A stretch of 64,000 bases of DNA from assembly GCA_016795205.1 (NCBI GenBank), contig JAEUHZ010000021.1, forward strand, positions 124,001 through 188,000. The letters are read 5' to 3'. Made by a program: the position numbers and the translations under genes. Position 1 is the first letter of the stretch. Every line of letters starts with the position of its first letter. This stretch comes from Planctomycetota bacterium. Lineage in GTDB: Bacteria; Planctomycetota; UBA1135; GCA-002686595. Under the pieces are notes generated by a model. That model was not told the DNA's origin, searched no databases, and was given only the letters and a program-made list of their open reading frames with translations. Below are positions 8,211 to 17,034 of this stretch, in pieces.

Positions 8211-10100
8211 TCACGGAGCCCAGGTCAGGCTGACGCCGTTCGACAGGTTGAACGTGCTCGGCGTGCAGAACGCCGCTGCGTTGCGGTACCAGACCTGATA
8301 GACGCGGAAGTCGCCAGCCGAGTTCAGGCCGCGCACGGACACGCTCAAGTCGCCCAGCACCGGGTACTGGCTGGCGCCGGCGACGTTGTTCTTCGTGCCG
8401 AGGCGGATGATCGACCCGCCCGCGCAGCGCAGGCCGTCGCCGAAGGCCACGCCCAGCCCGCCGCCCAGCGTGCCCGTGCCCTGGAAGTAGAGCGCGCTCG
8501 AGTTCGGCATGCCGCTGCCCAGGAGCGCCAAGGTGTCGCCCGAGATCGTGGCCGAGCCGCTCGTCGTGAGGTTCGCTCCGTTCGCGTTCACCGAGCTCGC
8601 GCAGCCGTTGCCGGCGGTGCCCGAGTTGCCGCACGGGCAGGCCGCGCCCGTGCCATCGCCGAAGCAGAAGGGCGTCGCGGGCGGACCGCAGGGCGTGCCC
8701 GACTCCGTGACCGTGAACGTGCCCGCGGTGTTCGTCGTCAGCGCCGTCGAGTAGTTGCCCAAGTGGATCGTGTACGTGTTGCCGCACACGGCCGTGAACA
8801 CGGCGTAGCTGGCCAGGGTCTGCGTCGAGCAGTTCGCGCTGCCCGCGTCGTCGTTGCAGACCAAGGGCGCCGCCGTCGGGCAGCCCGCGCCGTCGTAGAC
8901 CGCGATCTTCGTGTCCGTCGTGGTCGTGGTGAACTGTCCGCAGTTCGTGACGACCACGGTGCCGTTCTGCGTGGCGGTCCAGCGGTACCAGAGGTCCTTC
9001 GTGAAGGTCGTGTTCGGCCCGCACCCGGCCACTCCCTGGCCTTCGGTGCCGGTCGTCGCGAACGTCGTGTCGAAGGGGAAGGGGCCCGCGCCGGAGATGA
9101 TCATCGGCGTGGCGCAGTTGTCGTGCGCGGGCGGCGAGGTGTCGACCATGCGGAACGTGCCCGTGCCGCCGGCAGCCGTGTTCGTGGGGTCCTGGCCGAG
9201 CTGGATCAGGTAGGTCACGCCCGCCGTGGCCGTGAAGGCGGCCACCGATTGCGGCGAGGTCCCGTAGTCGTCGTTGCAGGCCAGCGCGGATCCGACCGCC
9301 GGGCAGCCGCCCGACGGGTAGACGGCGACCTTCGTGTCGAGCGTCGTGGTCCCCACGGTCACGACCGAGATCGGGCCGCTGACCGTGGCGGTCCACTCGA
9401 ACCACAGATCGCGCGCGATGGCGGTGTTCGCCCCGCACAGCGTCTCGGACTGACCTTCCGTTCCCGTGGTGCACAGGGTCGTGTCGAAGCTGTGCGGACC
9501 GTCGCCGATGACGGCCAGCGGAGTGGCGCACGCGTCGTTCGTGGGCGGCACCAGGACCTGCAGCGTGAACGTGCCCGTGTAGGTCACGCCTTCCGAGAAC
9601 GCGCCGAGCTGGAGGAAGTAGCTCTGACCGGCCGTGACGGGCCACGTGATGCGCGTCTGGAGCGAGCAGGCGTCGTCGTTGTACGCGAGCTGCGTGCCGC
9701 TCGGGCACAGGGTGCCGTTGTTCGCAGCCCAGGCCGCGGCCTTGGTGTCCACCGTGACGCCGCCGCAGGTCTCGAGGCGCGCCGCGCCCGTCGTCGGCGC
9801 CGTCCAGTAGAACCACACGTCGTTCTTGATCGTCGCGAACCCGACCGGCTGGGGCGCCACGCCCGTCGTGGCGCCGACGGTGTTCACGGCGAACGTCCCG
9901 GTGCCGGTGATCGCGTCGTTGACCGCCGCGTTCGCGCAGTCGTCCGAGCCGCCGACCAGGACGACGAAGCTCGTGCCGGGGGGCGGTCCGTAGTGCCCGG
10001 GCGGGTTGCCCTTGGCGATCGTGGGTTCGTCCTTGTGCTGCGCCGCAGCGGTGGCCGCGAGGGCCGCGAGGATGGTGAGGGAGCCGATAGAGATCTGCAT
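8211..10100 (-). CDS. Large secreted protein, three PPC-like repeats and six-cysteine end domain
   Basis: The 629-residue protein has a signal peptide (TILAALAATAAAQ) and then three repeats of about 125-140 residues. Each repeat runs through NDxCA, DTT or NTVGATTG, a DVWFYW / DLWFEW / DLWYRW strand, DTK, a CNDD or YNDD turn and a final YFLQLG / YLIQLG / YTIHLG strand. This is the pattern of bacterial pre-peptidase C-terminal-like beta domains. The last 155 residues are the six-cysteine domain with FCFGDGTGAACPCGN, MPNSSALYFQG, FGDGLRCAGG, YQVWYRNAAAFCT and FNLSNG. No enzyme domain is present, so it is a structural or binding surface protein. The ATG at 10100 has AGGA eight bases upstream and opens the signal peptide. 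The gene is monocistronic, divergent from the glycosyltransferase at 10195. Confidence 0.75.
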   Translation of the reverse strand: MQISIGSLTILAALAATAAAQHKDEPTIAKGNPPGHYGPPPGTSFVVLVGGSDDCANAAVNDAITGTGTFAVNTVGATTGVAPQPVGFATIKNDVWFYWTAPTTGAARLETCGGVTVDTKAAAWAANNGTLCPSGTQLAYNDDACSLQTRITWPVTAGQSYFLQLGAFSEGVTYTGTFTLQVLVPPTNDACATPLAVIGDGPHSFDTTLCTTGTEGQSETLCGANTAIARDLWFEWTATVSGPISVVTVGTTTLDTKVAVYPSGGCPAVGSALACNDDYGTSPQSVAAFTATAGVTYLIQLGQDPTNTAAGGTGTFRMVDTSPPAHDNCATPMIISGAGPFPFDTTFATTGTEGQGVAGCGPNTTFTKDLWYRWTATQNGTVVVTNCGQFTTTTTDTKIAVYDGAGCPTAAPLVCNDDAGSANCSTQTLASYAVFTAVCGNTYTIHLGNYSTALTTNTAGTFTVTESGTPCGPPATPFCFGDGTGAACPCGNSGTAGNGCASSVNANGANLTTSGSATISGDTLALLGSGMPNSSALYFQGTGTLGGGLGVAFGDGLRCAGGSIIRLGTKNNVAGASQYPVLGDLSVSVRGLNSAGDFRVYQVWYRNAAAFCTPSTFNLSNGVSLTWAP

Positions 10101-10194
10101 GACGTCCTGAGGAGGGTGAGAGCTAGCCAGAGCTGGTGCGGCGGATGGGAGTCCCGCTCGTACCAGAGTCTCCCTCAGAAGTGCGGAGTCCGCC

Positions 10195-11715
10195 ATGCGA
10201 TCTCGCCCGGCTGGTCCCGGGGCCTGCCTCCCAGGCTGCCCTGGCGCGGCCGCTCCGCGCGGAGGCTACCCTGCGCCCTCGTTGCGCGACCCGGCCGAGA
10301 CCCCCGAGGAGCGCGCGCCGCGACCGGGCCGGAGGGCCTGGATCGCCGGCGCGACCGCAGCCGTCCTCGTCCTGGGGGTCTGGATCCGCGTGCTCGGCGC
10401 GCGTGGGGACCCCTGGCTCGACGAGGTCTGGTCCTTCGCCCTGGCCCGCGAGGCGCGCACGGCCTGGGGCGTCCTGACGCTTGCGCACGACAACAACCAC
10501 CTCCTGAACACGCTGTGGCTGCGCGTGGTCCCCGACGGCGCGGCAGCCTGGGTCTGGCGCGCGCCGGCGGTGGCCTGCGGCGCGGCGTTCCTGGCCGTCG
10601 TCGTCGGGCTGGCGCGACGGCGCGGGCCACAAGCCGGGCTCGTCGCGGCGCTGGTCGCCTGCGCCTCGTTGCCACTGGTCGTCTACCAATCCGAGGCGCG
10701 GGGCTACTCCGCCCTGCTCCTGGCCGCCGTCCTGGCCTGGGTCGCCTGCCGCGCCTACCTCGCTGCCCCGTCAGCGGGCCGCGCGGCGCTGTTCGCCTTG
10801 GCGTGCACCGCGGGGCTCCTGTCGCATGCCTCGTTCCTCCAGGCCTGGGCCGCGCTCGCCGGCTGGAGCGCAGTCCGGATGGCGCGCGACTCCGCGCACA
10901 CGGCACAGGCTCTGGGCCGCTGGTTCGCGCTGCACGCCGCGCCACTCGTCGCGATCGGCGTGTTCGCGGCCCTGTTCCTGGCGCGCATGACGATCGGTGG
11001 TGGGCCCGACCGCGCGCTCCTCGACGTGCTCGGCGAGACCGTCTCGCTGGCCGTGGGGCTGCCGCGCGGCGCGGGCTTCGAAGCCGCCGCGGCCGTCGTC
11101 GTGCTGCTCGTCCTCGGCGCGCACGTCGCGCTCGAGCGGGCGGCGGGACACGACGCCTGGGTCCTGCTCGTCCTCGCGGTGGTCATCGTGCCGGCCATCG
11201 CGCTGGCCTGGCTGCGGCCCGAGTTCGTCGCCCCGCGCTACTTCCTCGTCCCGCTCGCGGCCTGGCTGGCGGCGTTCGCGGGCGTGAGCGCGAGACTCGT
11301 CGCGCGCGGTGGCCTGGCGCGCGTGGTGGCGGTCGTCCTCCTGGCTGCCTTCGTGCTGGGGAACGGCTGGAAGATCGCGGCCTTCCTGCAACACGGACGC
11401 GGCAACTGGGTGGCCCTCCTCCAACGCGTTCAGGAGCGCTCCGTGGGGCCCGCAGCCACGCTGGCCACGGGCGGCTTCGACGTCGGTCTGCTCGCCGAGT
11501 GGGCCGCGCCCGCCCTGCGGCCCGAGCCGCGCATCGTGCTCGTTGGCGGGGGCCTGGCGCGGGGCGCCGACTGGTACCTGGTCCAGTCGGCCGAGGAGCG
11601 GCCGGCGGTCGCCCCGCAGATCGAGCTGGGGCCGTTCGCCTACGCGCTCGAGGCGCACTCCGCGTTCCATGGGCCGTCCGGTGCGCATTGGATGCTCTAC
11701 CGGCGCGTGCGCTGA
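10195..11715 (+). CDS. GT-C fold membrane glycosyltransferase (PMT/ArnT-like)
   Basis: The 506-residue protein has a first membrane helix near residue 50. A short outside loop follows with the acidic pair DE in GDPWLDEVWSF at about residues 72-79, which is the hallmark of GT-C glycosyltransferases of the GT39/GT83 type. About ten more hydrophobic helices follow, with a conserved YQSEARGYS stretch near residue 165, and a soluble C-terminal tail of about 120 residues. Such enzymes move a sugar from a polyprenyl-phosphate donor to protein or lipid on the outer face of the membrane. Acceptor and donor cannot be told from the sequence. No other glycan genes are adjacent. The first 45 residues are poorly conserved in character and the true start could be a little further downstream. 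Confidence 0.7.
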   Translation: MRSRPAGPGACLPGCPGAAAPRGGYPAPSLRDPAETPEERAPRPGRRAWIAGATAAVLVLGVWIRVLGARGDPWLDEVWSFALAREARTAWGVLTLAHDNNHLLNTLWLRVVPDGAAAWVWRAPAVACGAAFLAVVVGLARRRGPQAGLVAALVACASLPLVVYQSEARGYSALLLAAVLAWVACRAYLAAPSAGRAALFALACTAGLLSHASFLQAWAALAGWSAVRMARDSAHTAQALGRWFALHAAPLVAIGVFAALFLARMTIGGGPDRALLDVLGETVSLAVGLPRGAGFEAAAAVVVLLVLGAHVALERAAGHDAWVLLVLAVVIVPAIALAWLRPEFVAPRYFLVPLAAWLAAFAGVSARLVARGGLARVVAVVLLAAFVLGNGWKIAAFLQHGRGNWVALLQRVQERSVGPAATLATGGFDVGLLAEWAAPALRPEPRIVLVGGGLARGADWYLVQSAEERPAVAPQIELGPFAYALEAHSAFHGPSGAHWMLYRRVR

Positions 11716-11792
11716 GCCCCTGCGACGAGCGCACCTGCGGACTGCGCCAGCGAGCGTACGCGCCCGCTCGGGCGAGCGCGTAGCATGCCGGC

Positions 11793-13340
11793 ATGCTGCG
11801 TGCGAACCGGCTGTCGATCCTTCTGCTGTTCCTCGCGGGTGCCTGCACCTCGGCCGCAGAGCCCGAGCGCTCGGACGCGTCGGCCGCGGACGCGGCGTAC
11901 GCGGACCGCGGCGCGGACCTGTACGCCGCGCACTGCGGCGTGTGCCACGGCGAGGACGGCCGCGGCGACGGGCCCGCGGCGCCGCACCTGTTCCCGCCCG
12001 CGCGGCGCTTCGACCTCGGCCGCTTCCGGCTGGTGAGCACGGAGAACGGCGCGCCGACCGACGCGGATCTCATCGCGACCCTGCGACGTGGCGTGCCGGG
12101 CTCGGCGATGCCGGCCTGGGGCTGGCTCGCGGACGAGGAGCTGGCTCTGCTGGCGGCGCACGTGCGCGTGCTCGCCGTGCGCGGCCTGGCCCGCGAGCTC
12201 GCGGCGCGCGCGCGCGAGGAAGGCCTGCCGGCCGCGCCCGCAGAGGCGCTGGAGACGGCGCGCGCGCAGCTCACCCCGGGCCGCGCGATCGAGGCTCCAC
12301 GGTCGGTGCCGACGGACGCGGCGACCTTGGAGCATGGCCGTGGGCTCTTCGCGCAGCACTGTGCCGCGTGCCACGGCCCCGACGGACGCGGGCAGCGCTT
12401 CCCGGCGCCGAACCCGGACGGCACGCCGAACTGGGCGCGCGATCTGCACGCGGGGTTCCTGAAGGGCGGCGGGTCGGCGCCGGCGATCACGGCGCGGATC
12501 CGCGCCGGCCTGCCCGGCACTGCGATGCCCGCGCTGCGGCTTGCTCCACGGGACGAGGCCGCGCTCGTGGCCTACGTGCAGCGCCTCGTACCTGCGGGCG
12601 CCGCCGATCGGCTCGTGCACCGGCGCGCGCGCCTCGCGGCGGTCCGTGTCGCGTCGCTGCCCGCCGAGGTCGGCGATCCGGCCTGGGGCGCGGCGACCGT
12701 GATCCGGGTCGTGCTGGCGCCGCTGTGGTGGCACGACGACGCGATCCTCGCGGCCGACCTCGCGGCGCTGCATGACGGACACGAGCTGGCCGTGCGCCTG
12801 TCGTGGGAGGACACGACGGGCGAGGTGCGTCCGTTCGCGGACGTGCGCGGCAGCGACGCAGCAGCGCTCCAGCTCTCGGACGCCGAGCATCCGGCGCTGT
12901 TCGGCATGGGCTCGCCGCACCGCCCGACGAACCTCTGGCACTGGCGGGCGCTGCGGGCCGAGGACCTGGCGGGCGCCCTGGACCTCTTCGATCCGCGCGT
13001 GCACGCCGGTGTGCCAGGCCGCGCCGACGTGCCGGTCTATCGGCCGGCGCTCGGCCGCCTCGAAGCGTCGGATCGCGCGGACCGCATCACGGTGCGTGGC
13101 GTGGGCCCGATCGCGGGGGCCGCGAGCGCGGCGGGCGAGGTGCGCGCGGACGCGCACTGGGAAGCGGGTCGCTGGACGGTCGTCTTCCGACGCGCCTTCG
13201 CCGACGACGGGCACGGCGCCGTGCGGCTCCAGCCCGGATCGAGCCTGCAGGTCGCCGTGGCGGTCTGGAACGCCGCCGCCGGGGACGAGGGCGCGCGCAA
13301 GTCGATCTCGATCTGGCAGGAGCTCGCCATCGAGCCTTGA
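11793..13340 (+). CDS. Diheme cytochrome c fused to ethylbenzene-dehydrogenase-type heme domain
   Basis: The 515-residue lipoprotein starts with a signal ending in a lipobox-like LLFLAGACTS. Two cytochrome c domains follow, with heme attachment motifs CGVCH near residue 49 and CAACH near residue 190. Downstream methionines in AMPAWG and AMPAL are probable sixth ligands. From about residue 275 to the end it resembles the heme-b binding gamma subunit of ethylbenzene or dimethylsulfide dehydrogenases (EB_dh family). The typical elements are WWHDDAILAADLAALHDG, LSWEDTT and TNLWHWRA. The protein could carry electrons in the periplasm. No molybdenum-enzyme alpha or beta subunit is next to it, so its partner is unknown. 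TAGCAT six bases before the ATG suggests a leaderless start; no Shine-Dalgarno sequence is visible. Confidence 0.78.
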   Translation: MLRANRLSILLLFLAGACTSAAEPERSDASAADAAYADRGADLYAAHCGVCHGEDGRGDGPAAPHLFPPARRFDLGRFRLVSTENGAPTDADLIATLRRGVPGSAMPAWGWLADEELALLAAHVRVLAVRGLARELAARAREEGLPAAPAEALETARAQLTPGRAIEAPRSVPTDAATLEHGRGLFAQHCAACHGPDGRGQRFPAPNPDGTPNWARDLHAGFLKGGGSAPAITARIRAGLPGTAMPALRLAPRDEAALVAYVQRLVPAGAADRLVHRRARLAAVRVASLPAEVGDPAWGAATVIRVVLAPLWWHDDAILAADLAALHDGHELAVRLSWEDTTGEVRPFADVRGSDAAALQLSDAEHPALFGMGSPHRPTNLWHWRALRAEDLAGALDLFDPRVHAGVPGRADVPVYRPALGRLEASDRADRITVRGVGPIAGAASAAGEVRADAHWEAGRWTVVFRRAFADDGHGAVRLQPGSSLQVAVAVWNAAAGDEGARKSISIWQELAIEP

Positions 13341-13530
13341 CCGGGGAGGCCCCGCGAGAATCCGGGCCTTCCGTGATGGGCGCGCGGCTCGCGCGGCGCC
13401 TGGGTGGGGGATGCTCAGCACGATCAAGGGAGCCACCACATCCCGCGTGGTGCCCCGCTCGGTTGTGGGAACCCGGCGGCGCCCCCAAGATCGATGCTCG
13501 CCGCGCGCTCCGGTGCGGGCCCCGATCCGC

Positions 13531-14112
13531 ATGCTGCCCGAACCCGCCGACGCAACCCGCATCCTGGCGCGTGCGCGCACTGGCGACGCGGACGCGGCAC
13601 AGGAGCTGTTCGCGCTGCTCTACGCGGAGCTGCGGGCCCTCGCCGGGCGGCTCATGGAGGGTGAGCGCGCGGAGCACACGCTGCAGCCCACGGCGCTGGT
13701 GCACGAGGCTTGGATGCGGCTCGCGGACGCCGGCGCTCCGACCGCGGCCGAGGACCGACGCCACTTCGTCCGGCTCGCGGCCCGGGCGATGCGGCACACG
13801 CTCGTCGACCATGCGCGCGCCCGCGGTCGGGAGAAGCGCGGTGGTGGCCGCGAGGCCGCGGCGCTCGACCGCGTGCTCGAGCACGTGGCCGGTCCGGAGC
13901 GGCTCGAGGTGCCGGAGCTCTCCGACGCCTTGGAGCGCCTCGCGGGCTTCGACGAGACCGGCGCGCGCGTGGTCGAGCTGCGGTTCTTCGCCGGGCTCTC
14001 GATCGCCGAGACCGCGGACGTGCTGGGGCTCTCCACGGCCACCGTCGAGCGCACGTGGCGGGTCGCGCGGCTGTGGCTCTCGCGCGAGCTCGCGCCGGAC
14101 GCGGAGGCCTGA
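13531..14112 (+). CDS. ECF sigma factor of the kinase-associated type
   Basis: The 193-residue protein is a second TIGR02999-type sigma factor. It shows LLYAELRALAGRLMEGER, HTLQPTALVHEAWMRLAD, LAARAMRHTLVDHARARGR and a region 4 with ETGARVVELRFFAGLSIAET and LGLSTATVERTWRVARLWL. The ATG at 13531 is chosen because the conserved part begins within 12 residues; the open frame continues upstream without coding character. Its stop is five bases before the GTG of the kinase gene, so the two are almost certainly co-transcribed. This is the same partnership as at 5156-8101 but in tandem rather than divergent order. Confidence 0.88.
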   Translation: MLPEPADATRILARARTGDADAAQELFALLYAELRALAGRLMEGERAEHTLQPTALVHEAWMRLADAGAPTAAEDRRHFVRLAARAMRHTLVDHARARGREKRGGGREAAALDRVLEHVAGPERLEVPELSDALERLAGFDETGARVVELRFFAGLSIAETADVLGLSTATVERTWRVARLWLSRELAPDAEA

Positions 14113-14117
14113 GCCAC

Positions 14118-17021
14118 GTGGACGCCCTCCGCTGGCAACGCCTGCAAGCCGTCGTCGCCGACGCGCTGGAGCGCCTGCCGGAGGAACGCGCGGCGCTCGT
14201 CCACGCCAGGCTGCGCGGCGAGGAGGACCTGATCCGCGAGGCGCTCGAGCTGCTCGACGAGGACACGCGCGCGTCACGGCGCATCGAGCCCGCCCCCGGC
14301 GGCGGGCTCGCGTCGCTGCTCGAGGAGCCTGACCGCGACCCCTGGATCGGTCGCACGCTCGAGCGTTGGCGCGTGCTCGAGCGCCTCGGCGCGGGCGGCA
14401 TGGGAGCCGTGTACCTGGTCGAGCGCGCGGACGGCGTGTCCGAACAGCGGGCCGCCCTCAAGCTCCTGCACGCCTCGCTGGCCGCGACCGAGGCGGCCCG
14501 CGCCCGCTTCCGCGCCGAGCGGCGCCTCCTGGCGCGCATCGAGCATCCCGGCATCGCGCGCTTCGTCGACGGCGGCGTGAGCGCGGAGGGCCTCCCGTTC
14601 CTGGTCGTCGAGCACGTGGCCGGTCTGCCGATCGATCGCCATTGCGCGCAGCGCGGGCTCGGCCTGCGCGAGCGCGTCGCGCTGTTCGCGAGCGTGTGCG
14701 ACGCGGTGGCGGCAGCGCACGCGGCGCAGGTCGTCCACCGCGATCTGAAGCCCTCGAACGTGCTGGTCGACGCGCAGGGCCGACCGCGACTGGTCGACTT
14801 CGGGATCTCGAAGCTCCTGGAGGACGACGGCCCAGGCGCGCCGCTCACCGAGACGGGCGCGCGCGCCATGACCCCGCGCTACGCGAGCCCGGAGCAGATC
14901 GCGGGCGGTCCGGTCCGCGCGACGAGCGACGTCTACTCGCTGGGCGTCGTGCTCTACGAACTGCTCGCCGGCCGGTCGCCCTACGACCTGTCGCGACTGG
15001 TCTCGCCCGCGCGGGTCGAGGAGAGCGTGTGCCGCACGGAACCGGAGCGACCCAGCACCGCCGCGACTCGCGCCGCCCCGCGCGAGGCCAGCGACGACCC
15101 GGCCGTCGTCCGCGACAGGGCGCGCTGGGCGCACGGGCTGGCCGGCGACCTCGACACGATCGTCCTGAAGGCCTTGTCGAAGGACCCGGCTCGCCGCTAC
15201 GCGACGGCCGGCGAGCTGGGCCAGGACCTGCGTCGCTGGCTCGCGCACGAGCCGGTGTCCGCACGCCCGGACTCGACGGCGTATCGGGCCGCGCGCTACG
15301 TGCGTCGCAACCGCGCGCTGGTCGCTGGAACCGCGCTCGCGGTCGTGTCCCTGGCGCTGGGCGCGGCCTGGGCGCTGGTCGAGGCCCGCGCGGCGCGCGC
15401 CGCGGCGCGTGGCGAAGGAGAGGCTCGGGCGCAGGCCGAGGCGCGCGCCACGCAGACCCAGGAGCTCGTGCGCGCGCTGATCCACGGCGTGCACGACCGG
15501 ATCGCGCCGCTCGCGGGCGCGACCGAGGTGCGCGCGTTCCTGGCGCGCGAGACGCTGGCGCACGTCGAGCGCTTGGTCGGAGCGGGGCCCCTGCCGTCGG
15601 CCCTGCGCGACGACCTGGCCGACGTGCTCATGCGGCTGGGCGAGGTCCAGGGCGCCTGGACGAAGGGCAGCCTGGGCGACGTCGACGGCGCGCGGGCGAG
15701 CACGCTGCGCGCGCTGGAACTGCTCGAGGAGGCGCTGCGCGAGGCGCCCGAGGATCCCCTGCGCTTGGGACGCGCAGCCGCCGCGCAGCGCCAGCTCGGC
15801 GACCTGGAGCGCATCGCGGGGCGGGGCGCGTTGGCGCTCGAACGCTACGCGCGCCAGCGCGAGCTGGCCGAGCGCGCGCTGCGTGTCGCGCCCGACGATC
15901 CCCGCGCGCGGCGCGAGGCGGCGCTCGCTCTGGGGCAGGCGGGGCGAGTGCTCTTGGATCTCGGTCGGCCGTCGGAGGCGCTCGCTCCGCTGGGAGAGGC
16001 CTTGCGCGTCGCTGAGCTCTCCTGCGGCGAGCAGCCTGCCTGGTCGGAGTCCGCCCTCGACGCCGTGTTGCGTGGCCATCAGCTCGGCGCGGCCCTCACG
16101 GCGCTGGGTCGCGCGCGCGAGGCGCTCGTCGTCCAGCGCCGTGCGTTGGAGCGCGTGGAGGCCGGGGCCAGTGTCCGGCCAGAGGATGCGCAGCTCGCCG
16201 CGACCCGCGCCTCGTCGCGGACCTATCTGGCCGATACGCGCCTCGCGCTGGGCGATCTCGCGGGCGCCGAGGTCGACGCCCAGGCCGGGCTCGAGATCGT
16301 CGCCCCGCTGCGTGCCGCGGCGCCGGGCGACGCCTTTCTGCTCTACCTGGAGCTGCAACTCCACGAGCGGCTCGGTCAGGTCGAGCTCGCGCGGCAGGAC
16401 CCGCGCGCGGCGCTGGCACCCTTCGCGGCGGCGCGCGAGCTGGCCGCGGCGCGCCGTGCCATGACCAGCGGGGACCGCGCCGCGGCGCGCGACCTGGCGC
16501 GCGTCCTGACCCTGGAGGGCACGGCGCGTGCGCGGCTCGGTCAGCCGGACGCGGCGGCGAGCGCCTTCCGCGCCGCGCTCGAGGCCTTGGGCGAGCCCGA
16601 GGACGCCGCCGCCACCGAGATCGACTTCCTCTGTCGCCTGGAGCTCGGCGACATCGAAGGCGCGCGCGACGGCGGCGAGCGGCAGCGCGCACGGCTCGAG
16701 GAGCTCCTGGAGCTCGCTCGGACGCACACGTCGCTGTTCGCGGAGCTCGATTGGCCCTGGCGCAACCGCGGCCTGGTCGCCTGGAAGCTGGGAACGCTCG
16801 TGGAGGACGCTGGGTCGGACCGGGCCGCGAGCCGTGCGCGTCGCGTGCTCGATCTGGAGCACGCGGAGCAGCTCTACGACGAGGGGCACGCCGCCGCCCT
16901 GCGCCTGGAGAGCGCCGGCCAGCTCCGGCCGCACGAGGTCGGGATCCCCGCTGCGTTCCGCGCCGACGTCGAGCGCTGCAAGGCGGCCGCGCTGCGGCTC
17001 GGCGACTCGACCGGTTCCTGA
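14118..17021 (+). CDS. Membrane Ser/Thr protein kinase with long helical-repeat sensor
   Basis: This 967-residue protein has a short N-terminal helical region and a kinase domain at about residues 75-375. The motifs are LGAGGMGAVYLVE, an AALKLL lysine, VHRDLKPSNVLVD with Asp near residue 209, LVDFGISKL and TPRYASPEQIAGG. A basic RYVRRNR stretch and a single membrane helix (LVAGTALAVVSLALGAAWAL) near 395-415 follow. The remaining 550 residues are Ala- and Arg-rich amphipathic helices of the TPR/SEL type, with a probable coiled coil just after the membrane. It probably transmits an external cue to the sigma factor five bases upstream. The start is the GTG at 14118, which begins DALRWQRLQAVVADALERL, the usual N-terminus of the family. 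Confidence 0.87.
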   Translation: MDALRWQRLQAVVADALERLPEERAALVHARLRGEEDLIREALELLDEDTRASRRIEPAPGGGLASLLEEPDRDPWIGRTLERWRVLERLGAGGMGAVYLVERADGVSEQRAALKLLHASLAATEAARARFRAERRLLARIEHPGIARFVDGGVSAEGLPFLVVEHVAGLPIDRHCAQRGLGLRERVALFASVCDAVAAAHAAQVVHRDLKPSNVLVDAQGRPRLVDFGISKLLEDDGPGAPLTETGARAMTPRYASPEQIAGGPVRATSDVYSLGVVLYELLAGRSPYDLSRLVSPARVEESVCRTEPERPSTAATRAAPREASDDPAVVRDRARWAHGLAGDLDTIVLKALSKDPARRYATAGELGQDLRRWLAHEPVSARPDSTAYRAARYVRRNRALVAGTALAVVSLALGAAWALVEARAARAAARGEGEARAQAEARATQTQELVRALIHGVHDRIAPLAGATEVRAFLARETLAHVERLVGAGPLPSALRDDLADVLMRLGEVQGAWTKGSLGDVDGARASTLRALELLEEALREAPEDPLRLGRAAAAQRQLGDLERIAGRGALALERYARQRELAERALRVAPDDPRARREAALALGQAGRVLLDLGRPSEALAPLGEALRVAELSCGEQPAWSESALDAVLRGHQLGAALTALGRAREALVVQRRALERVEAGASVRPEDAQLAATRASSRTYLADTRLALGDLAGAEVDAQAGLEIVAPLRAAAPGDAFLLYLELQLHERLGQVELARQDPRAALAPFAAARELAAARRAMTSGDRAAARDLARVLTLEGTARARLGQPDAAASAFRAALEALGEPEDAAATEIDFLCRLELGDIEGARDGGERQRARLEELLELARTHTSLFAELDWPWRNRGLVAWKLGTLVEDAGSDRAASRARRVLDLEHAEQLYDEGHAAALRLESAGQLRPHEVGIPAAFRADVERCKAAALRLGDSTGS

Positions 17022-17034
17022 GCGTCCGTCCGGC

